The notes under the pieces were generated by a model, which worked only from the letters and a program-made list of their open reading frames with translations, searched no databases and was not told where the DNA came from. Of a stretch of 14,991 nt of DNA, positions 1-7,899 are shown one piece after another; the first letter of the stretch is position 1; the number at the start of each line of letters is the position of its first letter. The translations under genes were made by a program, and so were the position numbers. The stretch comes from Octadecabacter sp. (GTDB lineage Bacteria > Pseudomonadota > Alphaproteobacteria > Rhodobacterales > Rhodobacteraceae), in NCBI GenBank assembly GCA_018500065.2, contig JAHBAO020000332.1:1-14991 (forward strand), in the 5' to 3' direction.

Positions 1-1999
1 GCGGTTCAAAATACAAACGATCCGAGGTGTCGTAGTCGGTGGACACGGTTTCGGGGTTGCAGTTGATCATGATGGTTTCATAGCCCTGATCGGTGAGGGC
101 GTAGCAGGCGTGGCAGCAGCAGTAGTCAAATTCGATGCCTTGGCCGATGCGGTTCGGGCCACCACCGAGGATGACAACCTTTTTGCGATCAGAGGGGCGG
201 GCTTCACATTCCACTTCGCCCATCATCGGGGCTTCGTATGTGGAATACATGTAGGGTGTTTGCGCTTCGAATTCGGCGGCGCAGGTGTCAATGCGCTTGA
301 AGACGGCTTTGACGCCAAGGTTCAGGCGTGCGCGGCGCACGTTGTCTTCATCGCGGCCTGTTAGGGTCGCAAGACGTGCGTCTGAGAAACCGAGCATCTT
401 GAGCTGGCGCAGGCCTTCTTCGTCTGTCGGTAGACCTTCCGCGATGACGACAGCTTCGGCGTCGATGATTTCGCGGATGCGCTCAAGGAACCAGGGGTCA
501 AACGCGGTGACGGTTTGGATTTCATCATCAGAGAGGCCGTGGCGCATGGCTTGGGCGATGACGCGGATACGGTCCGGTGTCTGTTGTGCGAGGGCTTTGG
601 TAATGGCGGCTTTGTCAGGCGCACCTTCAATTTCGATGTCGTCGAACCCGGTCAGGCCCGTTTCCATCGAGGCGAGCGCCTTTTGCATGGATTCGTGGAA
701 GGTGCGGCCAATGGCCATGGCTTCGCCGACGGATTTCATTGCGGTGGTCAGGTAGGGTTCGGAACCTGGGAATTTTTCGAAGGCGAAGCGTGGGATCTTG
801 GTGACGACGTAGTCGATGGATGGCTCAAAGCTCGCGGGGGTGACGCCTGTGATGTCGTTGTCGAGTTCATCCAGCGTGAAGCCAACCGCCAGTTTCGCGG
901 CAATCTTGGCGATCGGGAAACCTGTGGCTTTGGACGCCAGCGCAGACGAACGGGACACGCGCGGGTTCATTTCAATCACGACCATGCGACCGTCGGCGGG
1001 GTTCACGGCCCACTGAACGTTGGAACCGCCGGTTTCGACGCCAATTTCGCGCAGCACGTTGATGGAGTGCGTGCGCATCAGTTGGTATTCTTTGTCGGTC
1101 AATGTGAGGGCAGGGGCGACGGTGATACTGTCGCCTGTGTGAACGCCCATTGGATCGACGTTCTCAATTGAGCACACAATAATGGCGTTATCGGCGGTGT
1201 CGCGCACAACCTCCATTTCGTATTCTTTCCAGCCGAGCAGCGATTGGTCGACCAGAATTTGCGCAACAGGGGAGGCTTCCATGCCTGTGCGGCAGAAGTG
1301 TTCGTATTCTTCGCGGTTGTAGGCCACGCCGCCGCCGGTGCCGCCCATTGTAAAGGCGGGGCGGATGATGGCGGGCAGGCCGATTTCTTCCAAAGCGTCC
1401 ATCGCGATGGCGATACCGGCTGGGATGTCGAATTTGTCGGTGATGCGCGGTGCGGTTTTGTCTTTGGTTGGGGCGGTGACGATGGTGGCTTTTGGGTTTT
1501 CGATACCAAGGCGGTCCATCGCTTCGCGAAATAGCTGGCGGTCTTCGGCCATTTCAATGGCTTCGCGCTTGGCGCCGATCATTTCAACGCCGGCAACTTC
1601 GAGGATGGATTTGTTCGCGGCATCTGCACCGAATTCTTCCAGCACCGCGTCGAGTTCAGTACCTTCAAACAGCTGGCTGATTGTCATTTCATCGGCGGCG
1701 AGCGCGGTGTTCAGGCCGGTTTGCCCGCCCATTGTCGGCAGCAGCGCATCGGGGCGTTCTTTAAGGATGATTTTGGCGACAACGGCGGGGGTGATCGGTT
1801 CGATGTAGGTTGCGTCCGCCATGTCAGGGTCGGTCATGATTGTCGCGGGGTTGGAGTTCACCAGAACGACGCGATACCCTTCTTCGCGCAATGCTTTGCA
1901 GGCTTGGGCGCCGGAGTAGTCAAATTCACAAGCTTGGCCGATAACAATAGGGCCCGCGCCGATGATCATGATCGACTTGATGTCGGTTCTCTTTGGCAT
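1..1999 (-). CDS. carB: carbamoyl-phosphate synthase large subunit, partial (3' end outside window)
   Basis: This is the large (synthetase) subunit of carbamoyl-phosphate synthase, which makes carbamoyl phosphate from bicarbonate, ATP and glutamine-derived ammonia for pyrimidine and arginine synthesis, working with the small subunit CarA. The first 666 residues are visible; the family is usually about 1,070-1,120 residues, so roughly the last 40% lies beyond base 1. The N-terminus reads MPKRTDIKSIMIIGAGPIVI, followed by the ATP-grasp glycine loop MGGTGGG near residue 217 and the start of the second half, VVILGGGPNRIGQGIEFDY, near residue 610. From memory of the E. coli protein there are two extra stretches of about 20 residues, near residues 100-130 and 168-190, as in other alphaproteobacterial CarB. 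The ATG at 1999 is preceded by AGGGGG (2007-2012) at 7 bases. It is divergent from aspS. Family assignment is very secure. Confidence 0.97.
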   Translation of the reverse strand, partial: MPKRTDIKSIMIIGAGPIVIGQACEFDYSGAQACKALREEGYRVVLVNSNPATIMTDPDMADATYIEPITPAVVAKIILKERPDALLPTMGGQTGLNTALAADEMTISQLFEGTELDAVLEEFGADAANKSILEVAGVEMIGAKREAIEMAEDRQLFREAMDRLGIENPKATIVTAPTKDKTAPRITDKFDIPAGIAIAMDALEEIGLPAIIRPAFTMGGTGGGVAYNREEYEHFCRTGMEASPVAQILVDQSLLGWKEYEMEVVRDTADNAIIVCSIENVDPMGVHTGDSITVAPALTLTDKEYQLMRTHSINVLREIGVETGGSNVQWAVNPADGRMVVIEMNPRVSRSSALASKATGFPIAKIAAKLAVGFTLDELDNDITGVTPASFEPSIDYVVTKIPRFAFEKFPGSEPYLTTAMKSVGEAMAIGRTFHESMQKALASMETGLTGFDDIEIEGAPDKAAITKALAQQTPDRIRVIAQAMRHGLSDDEIQTVTAFDPWFLERIREIIDAEAVVIAEGLPTDEEGLRQLKMLGFSDARLATLTGRDEDNVRRARLNLGVKAVFKRIDTCAAEFEAQTPYMYSTYEAPMMGEVECEARPSDRKKVVILGGGPNRIGQGIEFDYCCCHACYALTDQGYETIMINCNPETVSTDYDTSDRLYFEP

Positions 2000-2031
2000 G
2001 GCAGCGCCCCCTAATTTTGCAAATTATCGTG

Positions 2032-2059
2032 CTTATAGGGATGGCGCGAACGGGTGCAA
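2032..2059 (-). promoter_or_regulatory. candidate sigma-70 promoter of carB
   Basis: Read on the minus strand there is TTGCAC (2059-2054), a 16-base spacer, then TATAAG (2037-2032), placing a start near 2025, about 25 bases upstream of the carB ATG. Both hexamers are close to consensus and the position suits carB. An overlapping GATAAT (2028-2023) is another possible -10 box. This is a by-eye match only. Confidence 0.45.
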
Positions 2060-2144
2060 GGGGGAGTCTGGTTGAGATGGGCTATAAAAGGCAAAAATTG
2101 CCGAAATGAAGCGGCGGGCGGCGTTCGAACCGGGCCTTAACCGC

Positions 2145-2173
2145 TTGACTTTCAGGGTGCCACGCGGTGTATC
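2145..2173 (+). promoter_or_regulatory. candidate sigma-70 promoter of aspS
   Basis: TTGACT (2145-2150), a 17-base spacer and TGTATC (2168-2173) predict a start near 2180, giving a leader of about 30 bases before the aspS ATG. The -35 box is strong and the -10 box weak. A leader this short leaves no room for a T-box or similar riboswitch. Confidence 0.45.
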
Positions 2174-2209
2174 AGCGTCGATTGATTTATCCGACCCGAA
2201 GGAAATGCT

Positions 2210-4063
2210 ATGCACGCCTACCGCAGCCACTCTTGCGCCGAATTGAATAAGGACAACGTAGGCGAGACTGTTCGCCTGTCTGGTTGGGTGCATCGCGTCC
2301 GTGACCACGGTGGGCTGTTGTTCATTGATTTGCGCGACCATTTTGGCATCACGCAGGTGATGGCGGACCCTGATAGCCCTGTATTCAAGGACATTGAAAA
2401 GGTACGTTCGGAGTGGTGTATCCGCATTGATGGCAACGTTATGGCGCGGGATGAAAGCCTTGTGAATGACAAGCTGCCAACGGGTGAGATTGAAGTGTTC
2501 ATTCGTGACATCGAAGTGCTTGGCGCGGCGGAAGAGCTGCCGTTGATGGTATTTGGCGATCAGGAGTACCCTGAGGAAACGCGTCTGAAGTACCGTTACC
2601 TCGATCTGCGTCGCGAAAAGATGCAGGCCAACATGAAGCTGCGCTCTGACGTTGTGGCGTCTATGCGTAAGCGCATGTGGGACAAAGGGTTCCGCGAGTA
2701 CCAGACACCAATTATCACAGCATCGTCCCCTGAAGGCGCGCGTGATTTCTTGGTGCCGTCACGTTTGCACCCGGGCAAGTTCTATGCGCTGCCGCAGGCA
2801 CCACAGCAGTTCAAGCAGCTGATCATGGTCAGCGGCTACGACAAGTATTTCCAGATTGCGCCGTGTTTCCGCGATGAAGACCCGCGTGCGGACCGCTCAC
2901 CAACAGATTTCTACCAGCTTGACCTTGAGATGAGCTTTGTTGAGCAGCAGGACGTGTTTGATACGATCCAGCCAGTGATCACAGGTATCTTTGAAGAATT
3001 CGGCAAGGGCCGTAAGGTTGACCAGACGTGGGAGCAGATTTCGTATCGTGATGCCGCGCTTTGGTATGGCACGGATAAGCCCGACCTGCGCAACCCGATC
3101 AAGATGCAGGTCGTGTCCGAGCATTTCAAAGATTCCGGTTTCGCGATTTTTGCCAAGTTGCTGGAACAAGAGGGCACCGAAGTGCGCGCTATTCCTGCGC
3201 CAACAGGTGGTGGGCGTAAGTTCTGTGACCGGATGAATTCATTTGCGCAAAAAGAAGGGCTGCCTGGCATGGGCTATATCTTCTGGCGCAAGCAGTCTGC
3301 GGATTCCATCGCGCAAGAGCGTGGGATTACCGTGAAAGAGGTGAATGCGCTGATTAAGTCCGGTGAGATTACTTTGGGTGATGAGGCCGCTGGCCCATTG
3401 GCCAAGAACATCGGCCCTGAGCGCACCGAAGCGATCCGTCAACAGCTTGGTCTTGGTGTTGGTGATGCGGCGTTCTTCCTTGGCGGTAAGCCGAAAGCGT
3501 TTGAAGGCGTGGCTGGTAAGGCGCGCGCCGTGATTGGGGATGAGCTTGGGCTGACAGATACCAACCGTTTCGCATTCGCATGGATCGTCGATTTCCCGAT
3601 CTATGAGCGCGACGAAGAAACAGGTAAAATTGATTTTGAACACAACCCGTTTTCCATGCCGCAGGGCGGGATGGCAGCGCTGGATGGCGACCCCGAGGAT
3701 GTGCTTGGGTATCAATATGACCTCGCATGTAACGGCTATGAGCTGGTGTCCGGCGCGATCCGGAACCACCGCCCTGAGATCATGTTCAAGGCGTTTGAAA
3801 TTGCCGGATACGGCAAAGACGAAGTCGAAAAGCGGTTTGGTGGCATGGTGAATGCGTTCCAATACGGTGCGCCGCCCCACGGTGGTTGTGCGGCGGGTGT
3901 TGACCGGATTGTTATGCTGCTCGCGGATGCGGACAACCTGCGTGACGTGATTATGTTCCCGATGAACCAGCGTGCAGAAGACGTGATGATGGGCGCACCG
4001 AGCCTGCCGATGAACGAACAAATGCGCGAATTGAGCCTGCGGGTTGTGCCGCAAGAAAGCTAA
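2210..4063 (+). CDS. aspS: aspartyl-tRNA synthetase (probably non-discriminating)
   Basis: This class IIb aminoacyl-tRNA synthetase charges tRNA-Asp with aspartate in the cytoplasm. The 617 residues show the bacterial layout: N-terminal OB-fold anticodon-binding domain (about 1-110), catalytic core with the bacterial GAD insertion in the middle, motif 2 beginning FRDEDPRADRSP at residue 220, and motif 3, GAPPHGGCAAGVDR, at residues 553-566. It is slightly longer than the roughly 590 residues of E. coli AspRS. The anticodon domain reads VRDHGG with His33; in Pseudomonas aeruginosa the equivalent His and Gly residues were linked to accepting both tRNA-Asp and tRNA-Asn, so this enzyme is probably the relaxed type used with the amidotransferase GatCAB (inference). 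The ATG at 2210 follows AAGGA (2199-2203) at 6 bases. It is monocistronic, with a terminator right after it. Confidence 0.97.
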   Translation: MHAYRSHSCAELNKDNVGETVRLSGWVHRVRDHGGLLFIDLRDHFGITQVMADPDSPVFKDIEKVRSEWCIRIDGNVMARDESLVNDKLPTGEIEVFIRDIEVLGAAEELPLMVFGDQEYPEETRLKYRYLDLRREKMQANMKLRSDVVASMRKRMWDKGFREYQTPIITASSPEGARDFLVPSRLHPGKFYALPQAPQQFKQLIMVSGYDKYFQIAPCFRDEDPRADRSPTDFYQLDLEMSFVEQQDVFDTIQPVITGIFEEFGKGRKVDQTWEQISYRDAALWYGTDKPDLRNPIKMQVVSEHFKDSGFAIFAKLLEQEGTEVRAIPAPTGGGRKFCDRMNSFAQKEGLPGMGYIFWRKQSADSIAQERGITVKEVNALIKSGEITLGDEAAGPLAKNIGPERTEAIRQQLGLGVGDAAFFLGGKPKAFEGVAGKARAVIGDELGLTDTNRFAFAWIVDFPIYERDEETGKIDFEHNPFSMPQGGMAALDGDPEDVLGYQYDLACNGYELVSGAIRNHRPEIMFKAFEIAGYGKDEVEKRFGGMVNAFQYGAPPHGGCAAGVDRIVMLLADADNLRDVIMFPMNQRAEDVMMGAPSLPMNEQMRELSLRVVPQES

Positions 4064-4083
4064 ATCACACGACATATTGAAGG

Positions 4084-4117
4084 ATGGGCGGGGCAATTCC
4101 CCGCCCATTTTCGTTTT
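4084..4117 (+). terminator. intrinsic terminator of aspS
   Basis: A perfect 10-bp stem, ATGGGCGGGG (4084-4093) and CCCCGCCCAT (4099-4108), closes a 5-base loop and runs into the T-rich tract TTTTCGTTTT. It starts 20 bases after the aspS stop. It is the best terminator in the window and separates aspS from the DUF1800 gene. Confidence 0.9.
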
Positions 4118-4170
4118 GGGCGCGCGACACGGGGTTGATTGCGCGTATAAACGGCACAAATTGATCCCAT

Positions 4171-4177
4171 AGGAGGA
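4171..4177 (+). promoter_or_regulatory. strong ribosome binding site that fixes the GTG start of the DUF1800 gene
   Basis: AGGAGGA lies 7 bases before the GTG at 4185. An in-frame TAG at 4170-4172 blocks any longer N-terminus, so the absence of a signal peptide on the DUF1800 protein is real and not a start-site error. Confidence 0.85.
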
Positions 4178-4184
4178 CCCGTTC

Positions 4185-5564
4185 GTGCCGTTTGACCCGA
4201 CCATTGCAGCGATCCGTTTTGGCATCGGGTTGTCCCCGACGATTGCCGCGCCAAGCTCGGTCGCGGATATGTTGGCGCGGCTGACGGGGCCAGACACAAT
4301 TGCGGCTGAGGTTCCGATCCCGACCTATACGGACGTGTACCCGTCGCCCTTGGATTATCGCCAAGCGACGCGGGCTTTAACGCAAGCGCGCGGAACCGAT
4401 GGGGAAGACGCGGCGGATGAACACCGCCGTCAGGTCCGCCAAGACGGGACCGACGCGATGTTGTCATTCGTCAAAGCCGATCTTATCCGCGCAGCCTATA
4501 CAGAAGACGGATTTCGTGAACGTCTTGTGCGGTTCTGGGCCGATCATTTTACAGCGCGTCCCACCAAAGGCATCGACCGGCATTTGATCTCGCCCTACAT
4601 CGAAGAAGCCATTCGCCCTTATGTGGCGGGCAATTTCGCGGACATGCTGATCGCGGTTGTTGGCAGTCCGATGATGATTTGGTTTCTGGACCAACATCAG
4701 TCTATGGGCCCCAATTCCCAAGCAGCCCGTGGCGGTAACAAGGGTTTGAACGAAAATCTTGCACGAGAGCTATTAGAACTTCACACGCTTGGTGTTGGCG
4801 GGGGCTATCAGCCATCGGACGTGCGCGCGCTGGCTGAACTTTTGACGGGCGTTTCTGCAAGTGCGCAAGACGGCGGCTATTTTCGCCCCAGCCATGCCGA
4901 ACCCGGGCCAGAACTGGTTTTGGGCGTTGAATATGGTGGCGGTGAAGCCAGCATTGAGGACGTAAATGCCGGGCTACGCGGGCTCGCAATGCATCCAGAT
5001 ACGGCGCGCCATCTTGCGCGAAAATTGGTAACGCATTTCGTTGGGCCAAGTCCAAGTTTGACTTTGGTTGACGCGATGGCGGCACGGTATTTGCAAGATG
5101 GCGGTGCGTTATTTGGAATGTATGAGGTGTTGCTGGAGCATGAAGATGCATGGAACAGTGTGGCCCGTAACGTAAAGCAACCGTTTGATTTTATTGTCTC
5201 ATCAATGCGCGCGCTGGGCGTCGAACGAGATGAGATTTCGAATGCAGAGAACGTTGCAATTCGCCGGTATATACACCGTCCGATGACGGTGATGGGGCAG
5301 ACATGGCAACGCCCTGTGGGGCCGGATGGATGGCCCGAAGAGGAAGAAAACTGGATCACGCCGCAGGGCATGGCGGGGCGGATCACGTGGTCGATGCAGG
5401 TGCCGCAGAACCTGCTGGATCACCTGCCTGATCCGCGCGCGTTTGTGTACACGGCCCTTGGCCCGACGCCTCCTGAGGCGGTTTTGTTTGCGGCAAATGC
5501 GGCGGAAACCGTGAGTGACGGGGTAGGCCTTGTGCTGGCATCTGCCGCGTTCCAGAGGAGATAG
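4185..5564 (+). CDS. DUF1800 family protein
   Basis: This is a 459-residue member of the DUF1800 family, whose biochemical function is unknown to me. Recognisable segments are the N-terminal IRFGIGLSP (10-18), FWADHF (117-122), NLARELLELHTLG (191-203) and GQTWQRPVGPDGW (from 371). It looks largely helical, with no membrane segment, signal peptide or obvious catalytic motif. It starts with GTG after a near-perfect Shine-Dalgarno. It forms a two-gene operon with the DUF1501 gene: only 3 bases separate them, and the ribosome site of DUF1501 lies inside the last codons of this gene. DUF1800 and DUF1501 genes are neighbours in many bacteria, so they very likely work together. Because only the partner has a Tat signal, this protein may stay cytoplasmic or be exported with its partner (inference). 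Confidence 0.9.
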   Translation: MPFDPTIAAIRFGIGLSPTIAAPSSVADMLARLTGPDTIAAEVPIPTYTDVYPSPLDYRQATRALTQARGTDGEDAADEHRRQVRQDGTDAMLSFVKADLIRAAYTEDGFRERLVRFWADHFTARPTKGIDRHLISPYIEEAIRPYVAGNFADMLIAVVGSPMMIWFLDQHQSMGPNSQAARGGNKGLNENLARELLELHTLGVGGGYQPSDVRALAELLTGVSASAQDGGYFRPSHAEPGPELVLGVEYGGGEASIEDVNAGLRGLAMHPDTARHLARKLVTHFVGPSPSLTLVDAMAARYLQDGGALFGMYEVLLEHEDAWNSVARNVKQPFDFIVSSMRALGVERDEISNAENVAIRRYIHRPMTVMGQTWQRPVGPDGWPEEEENWITPQGMAGRITWSMQVPQNLLDHLPDPRAFVYTALGPTPPEAVLFAANAAETVSDGVGLVLASAAFQRR

Positions 5565-5567
5565 GCT

Positions 5568-6776
5568 ATGGATCGCAGAAAATTCCTGATTGGCGGTGCG
5601 GCGTTAGGGTGTTCGGCTGCGGCGTCGCCGTTCGTCACGCCTGTTGCGATGGCGGCGGCCCCTTGGGATGCGCGGTTGGTGGTGATCATCTTGCGCGGGG
5701 CGATGGACGGGGTGGATGTGATCCAACCTTACGGCGACCCTGCGTTGGCGGAACTGCGGCCGACCTTGGTCACGGGTAAAGCCGCTGATTTGGATGGGTT
5801 TTATGCGCTGCATCCTGCGTTTGAACCGCTGCGCCCGCTGTGGAATGCGGGGGAATTCGGGGCGGTGCAGGCGGTGTCTACGCCGTACCGTGACAAGCGC
5901 AGCCATTTTGACGGACAGGATATTTTGGAGGCCGGACTGCCGGATTTGTCTGGCGGTGGGCTGCGCGATGGCTGGTTGAACCGCATGTTGCAGGTGGTTC
6001 CGGGGTTGGAGCCTGAGGTGGCGTTCGCGATTGGGCGCGAGCAGATGCTGGTGTTGTCAGGGGATGCGCCTGCATCGCGCTGGTCGCCGGATGCGCGGTT
6101 GTCGATTTCACCGAATGCGCGGGCGTTGCTGAGTGTGGTGCATCATGACGATCCGTTGTTTCGCGATGCGTCCGAGGATGCGATTGCCATTGCGGAGCAG
6201 ATTTCGCTGCAGGCGGATCTGGCGCAAGAGACCGAAACGATGATGGCTGAAAGCCCGATGATGGAGGCCGTTTCGCGTGGTGGCGAACATGTGAAGATTG
6301 CGGAATTCGCCGCGTCGCGCATGCGAGCGGATACGCGGATTGTGTCGTTTTCGATCAACGGATGGGACACCCACGCGCACCAGAGCAACGGTATGAAAAA
6401 CGGCGCGCGCGCGTTGACGGATACGATTTTGACGCTGAAGGCTGGGCTCGGTGCAGCTTGGGACAAAACGGCGGTGCTGTGTTTGACGGAATTCGGGCGC
6501 ACGGCGCGCGAAAATGGCAGCGGCGGAACGGATCACGGCACAGGCGGCGCGATGCTTTATGCGGGGGGCGCCCTGCGCGGTGGTCAGGTGGTCGGGGAGT
6601 GGCCCGGTTTGGGCGAGAGCGACCTTTATGCAGGGCGCGACTTGCTGCCAACGCGCGATGTGCGCGCGCATGTGGCTTGGGTCATGCGGGGGCTGATCGG
6701 CCTTGATCAAGCGGTGCTTGAACAGGCTATTTTTCCAGGTCTCGAACTTGGTCCGAACCCTGGCTTGGTACGATAG
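5568..6776 (+). CDS. DUF1501 family protein with Tat signal (alkaline-phosphatase-like fold)
   Basis: This 402-residue protein belongs to DUF1501, a family placed in the alkaline phosphatase/sulfatase superfamily. The N-terminus, MDRRKFLIGGAALG, has a twin-arginine motif and a hydrophobic run ending near MAAA at about residue 28, so the protein is probably folded in the cytoplasm and exported by Tat. Likely metal-site segments are RGAMDG (Asp47), SHFDGQD (His113, Asp115), GWDTHAHQ (Asp267, His269, His271), LTEFGRT (Glu308) and GTDHGTGG (Asp322, His323). This pattern suggests a metal-dependent hydrolase, but the substrate is unknown. The start follows AGAGGAG (5554-5560), which lies inside the end of the DUF1800 gene, implying translational coupling. 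Family assignment is secure and enzymatic activity is inference. Confidence 0.92.
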   Translation: MDRRKFLIGGAALGCSAAASPFVTPVAMAAAPWDARLVVIILRGAMDGVDVIQPYGDPALAELRPTLVTGKAADLDGFYALHPAFEPLRPLWNAGEFGAVQAVSTPYRDKRSHFDGQDILEAGLPDLSGGGLRDGWLNRMLQVVPGLEPEVAFAIGREQMLVLSGDAPASRWSPDARLSISPNARALLSVVHHDDPLFRDASEDAIAIAEQISLQADLAQETETMMAESPMMEAVSRGGEHVKIAEFAASRMRADTRIVSFSINGWDTHAHQSNGMKNGARALTDTILTLKAGLGAAWDKTAVLCLTEFGRTARENGSGGTDHGTGGAMLYAGGALRGGQVVGEWPGLGESDLYAGRDLLPTRDVRAHVAWVMRGLIGLDQAVLEQAIFPGLELGPNPGLVR

Positions 6777-6881
6777 ATGCGAACAAGCGTTTCACTTTGA
6801 CTTGATCGCTTGCTCTTTGCATCGCCCTTCGGTCGAGCGCGAAAAGCGATGTACCCTGTTTCAGGATAAAGTCGAAACGCT
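6777..6881. other. intergenic region with several weak inverted repeats
   Basis: This gap separates the convergent DUF1501 and mini-pilin genes. Arms GAACAAGCG (6781-6789) and CGCTTGCTC (6807-6815) pair with one mismatch around a 17-base loop. CATCGC (6820-6825) pairs with GCGATG (6846-6851). ATAAAG (6866-6871) pairs with CTTTAT (6880-6885) at the pilin stop. None has a clear T-tract, so these are at best weak terminators. I see no gene here. Confidence 0.3.
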
Positions 6882-7070
6882 TTATACGCCTGTGTTTGGT
6901 TCAATCGTTTCGATGACCTGTGTTGTGTCTTCGGCCAAGGATTGCGCCGGCTGACCAACAGTTGCCATGACAGCAGCACCCAGAAGGACGAGGCCGGCGG
7001 TCAGAACCATCCAGTCGATTGTTGTGTTACCGTCTTCTTCGGTCCAGAATTTCTTAACAAAGCGTTCCAT
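6882..7070 (-). CDS. Flp-like type IVb mini-pilin
   Basis: This 62-residue protein has the shape of a Flp/TadE-type prepilin: a short basic leader (MERFVKKFW), an acidic EEDG, then a hydrophobic helix from about residue 18 to 38 (IDWMVLTAGLVLLGAAVMA) and a short polar tail. Prepilin peptidase would cut after Gly14. Mature position 5 is Asp (Asp19) and position 6 is Trp, where classical Flp pilins have Glu and Tyr. No tad/cpa assembly gene is nearby. The ATG at 7070 is preceded by AGAGGA (7086-7081) at 10 bases. It may be a minor pilin or pseudopilin secreted by a Tad machine encoded elsewhere, or a small membrane protein that only resembles one. Confidence 0.7.
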   Translation of the reverse strand: MERFVKKFWTEEDGNTTIDWMVLTAGLVLLGAAVMATVGQPAQSLAEDTTQVIETIEPNTGV

Positions 7071-7182
7071 TTGCTTGATATCCTCTTGCTGAGTTACCCA
7101 TCATCGCGGACTGTATGCCCAGCAATTGGGGCAGGATTCTGCCCGACCTGCGGCGGGCGTGGGTGCATATTGGGGAATTGTA

Positions 7183-7899
7183 ATGATTAAAAATGAGCGG
7201 CCGGTAGGCCCAGTGGTGGCGTTTGAAGGGGCTGTTTTTCCCACGGGGCGCACGTTGACGGGCACGCATGTGCGCTTGGAAAAGATTGATCTTGAACGGC
7301 ATGGTGCAGCGCTTTGGGGGCAGATGGCGAGGCAGGATCGGTTGTGGGACTACCTGTTTGAGACCCCGCCAAAAGATGAGGCCGAGTTTCTTGCGGGGCT
7401 GAGTGTGTCCGCCTTACGCGCTGATTGGTGCGGATATGCGGTGTGTTTGCTGGATGGAACTGCGGTGGGCTATGCGTTCTACCTTAATATTGTGCCTGCG
7501 ATGGGCACGATTGAGGTGGGGAATATCAACTTTTCACCGGCTTTGCAGCGCACGCCTGCGGCGACGGAAGCCATGTTCTTGATGATGCAGGAAGCTTTCG
7601 CGCTGGGGAATCGGCGCTATGAATGGAAGTGCAATGCGTTGAACGCTCCGTCACGCCGCGCCGCGCAACGGTTAGGGTTTTCGTGGGAAGGGATCTTTCG
7701 CCAGCATTACGTTGTGAAGGGGCGCAACCGAGATACGGCGTGGTTGGCGATGACGGATCACGAATGGCCTGCATTGAATGCGGCGTTTCACACGTGGTTA
7801 TCATCCGAAAACTTTGACGAGGCTGGCAACCAACGCCAAGCGTTGCGGGATTTAACAGCGCCGTGTCGTGTGGCCAGCGACCCCGATCAGCCAGTCTAA
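7183..7899 (+). CDS. GNAT family N-acetyltransferase (RimJ/RimL-like)
   Basis: This 238-residue protein is a GNAT acetyltransferase, transferring an acetyl group from acetyl-CoA to an amine. The strand-helix core is visible: VGYAFYLNIVP, then the acceptor/CoA segment near residues 110-130 (TIEVGNINFSPALQRT), then WKCNALNAPSRRAAQRLGF around residues 148-168 and EGIFRQHYVVKGRNRDT. The Asn...Ser...Ala-Ala...Leu-Gly-Phe pattern is typical of the RimJ/RimL group, which acetylates protein N-termini, but small-molecule substrates are also common. An in-frame ATG at 7126 would add 19 poorly conserved-looking residues; I chose 7183 because GGGGA (7172-7176) sits 6 bases before it. The stop overlaps the stop of the response regulator gene by four bases. 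The substrate cannot be told from the sequence. Confidence 0.85.
   Translation: MIKNERPVGPVVAFEGAVFPTGRTLTGTHVRLEKIDLERHGAALWGQMARQDRLWDYLFETPPKDEAEFLAGLSVSALRADWCGYAVCLLDGTAVGYAFYLNIVPAMGTIEVGNINFSPALQRTPAATEAMFLMMQEAFALGNRRYEWKCNALNAPSRRAAQRLGFSWEGIFRQHYVVKGRNRDTAWLAMTDHEWPALNAAFHTWLSSENFDEAGNQRQALRDLTAPCRVASDPDQPV

Noticed and set aside
515..1171. A 218-codon plus-strand open frame opposite carB
   Set aside because: carB on the minus strand is unmistakable through this whole stretch, so this is a shadow frame.
4146..4151. TATAAA as the -10 box of a promoter for the DUF1800 gene
   Set aside because: The hexamer is perfect enough, but the region 17 bases upstream (CGCGAC) does not resemble a -35 box and TTGATT lies only 5 bases away, so I did not call a promoter.
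3239..4297. A 352-codon open frame on the minus strand opposite aspS
   Set aside because: It lies almost wholly antisense to a textbook AspRS, has no recognisable domain and an arginine/histidine-rich composition typical of mirrored GC-rich coding sequence.
6108..6710. A 200-codon minus-strand open frame inside the DUF1501 gene
   Set aside because: It is fully antisense to conserved DUF1501 motifs and its product is low-complexity His/Arg/Ala, as expected of a shadow.
7126..7182. An upstream ATG giving the GNAT protein 19 more residues
   Set aside because: It has no convincing ribosome site, falls within a hairpin-forming leader, and the extra residues do not look like GNAT sequence.
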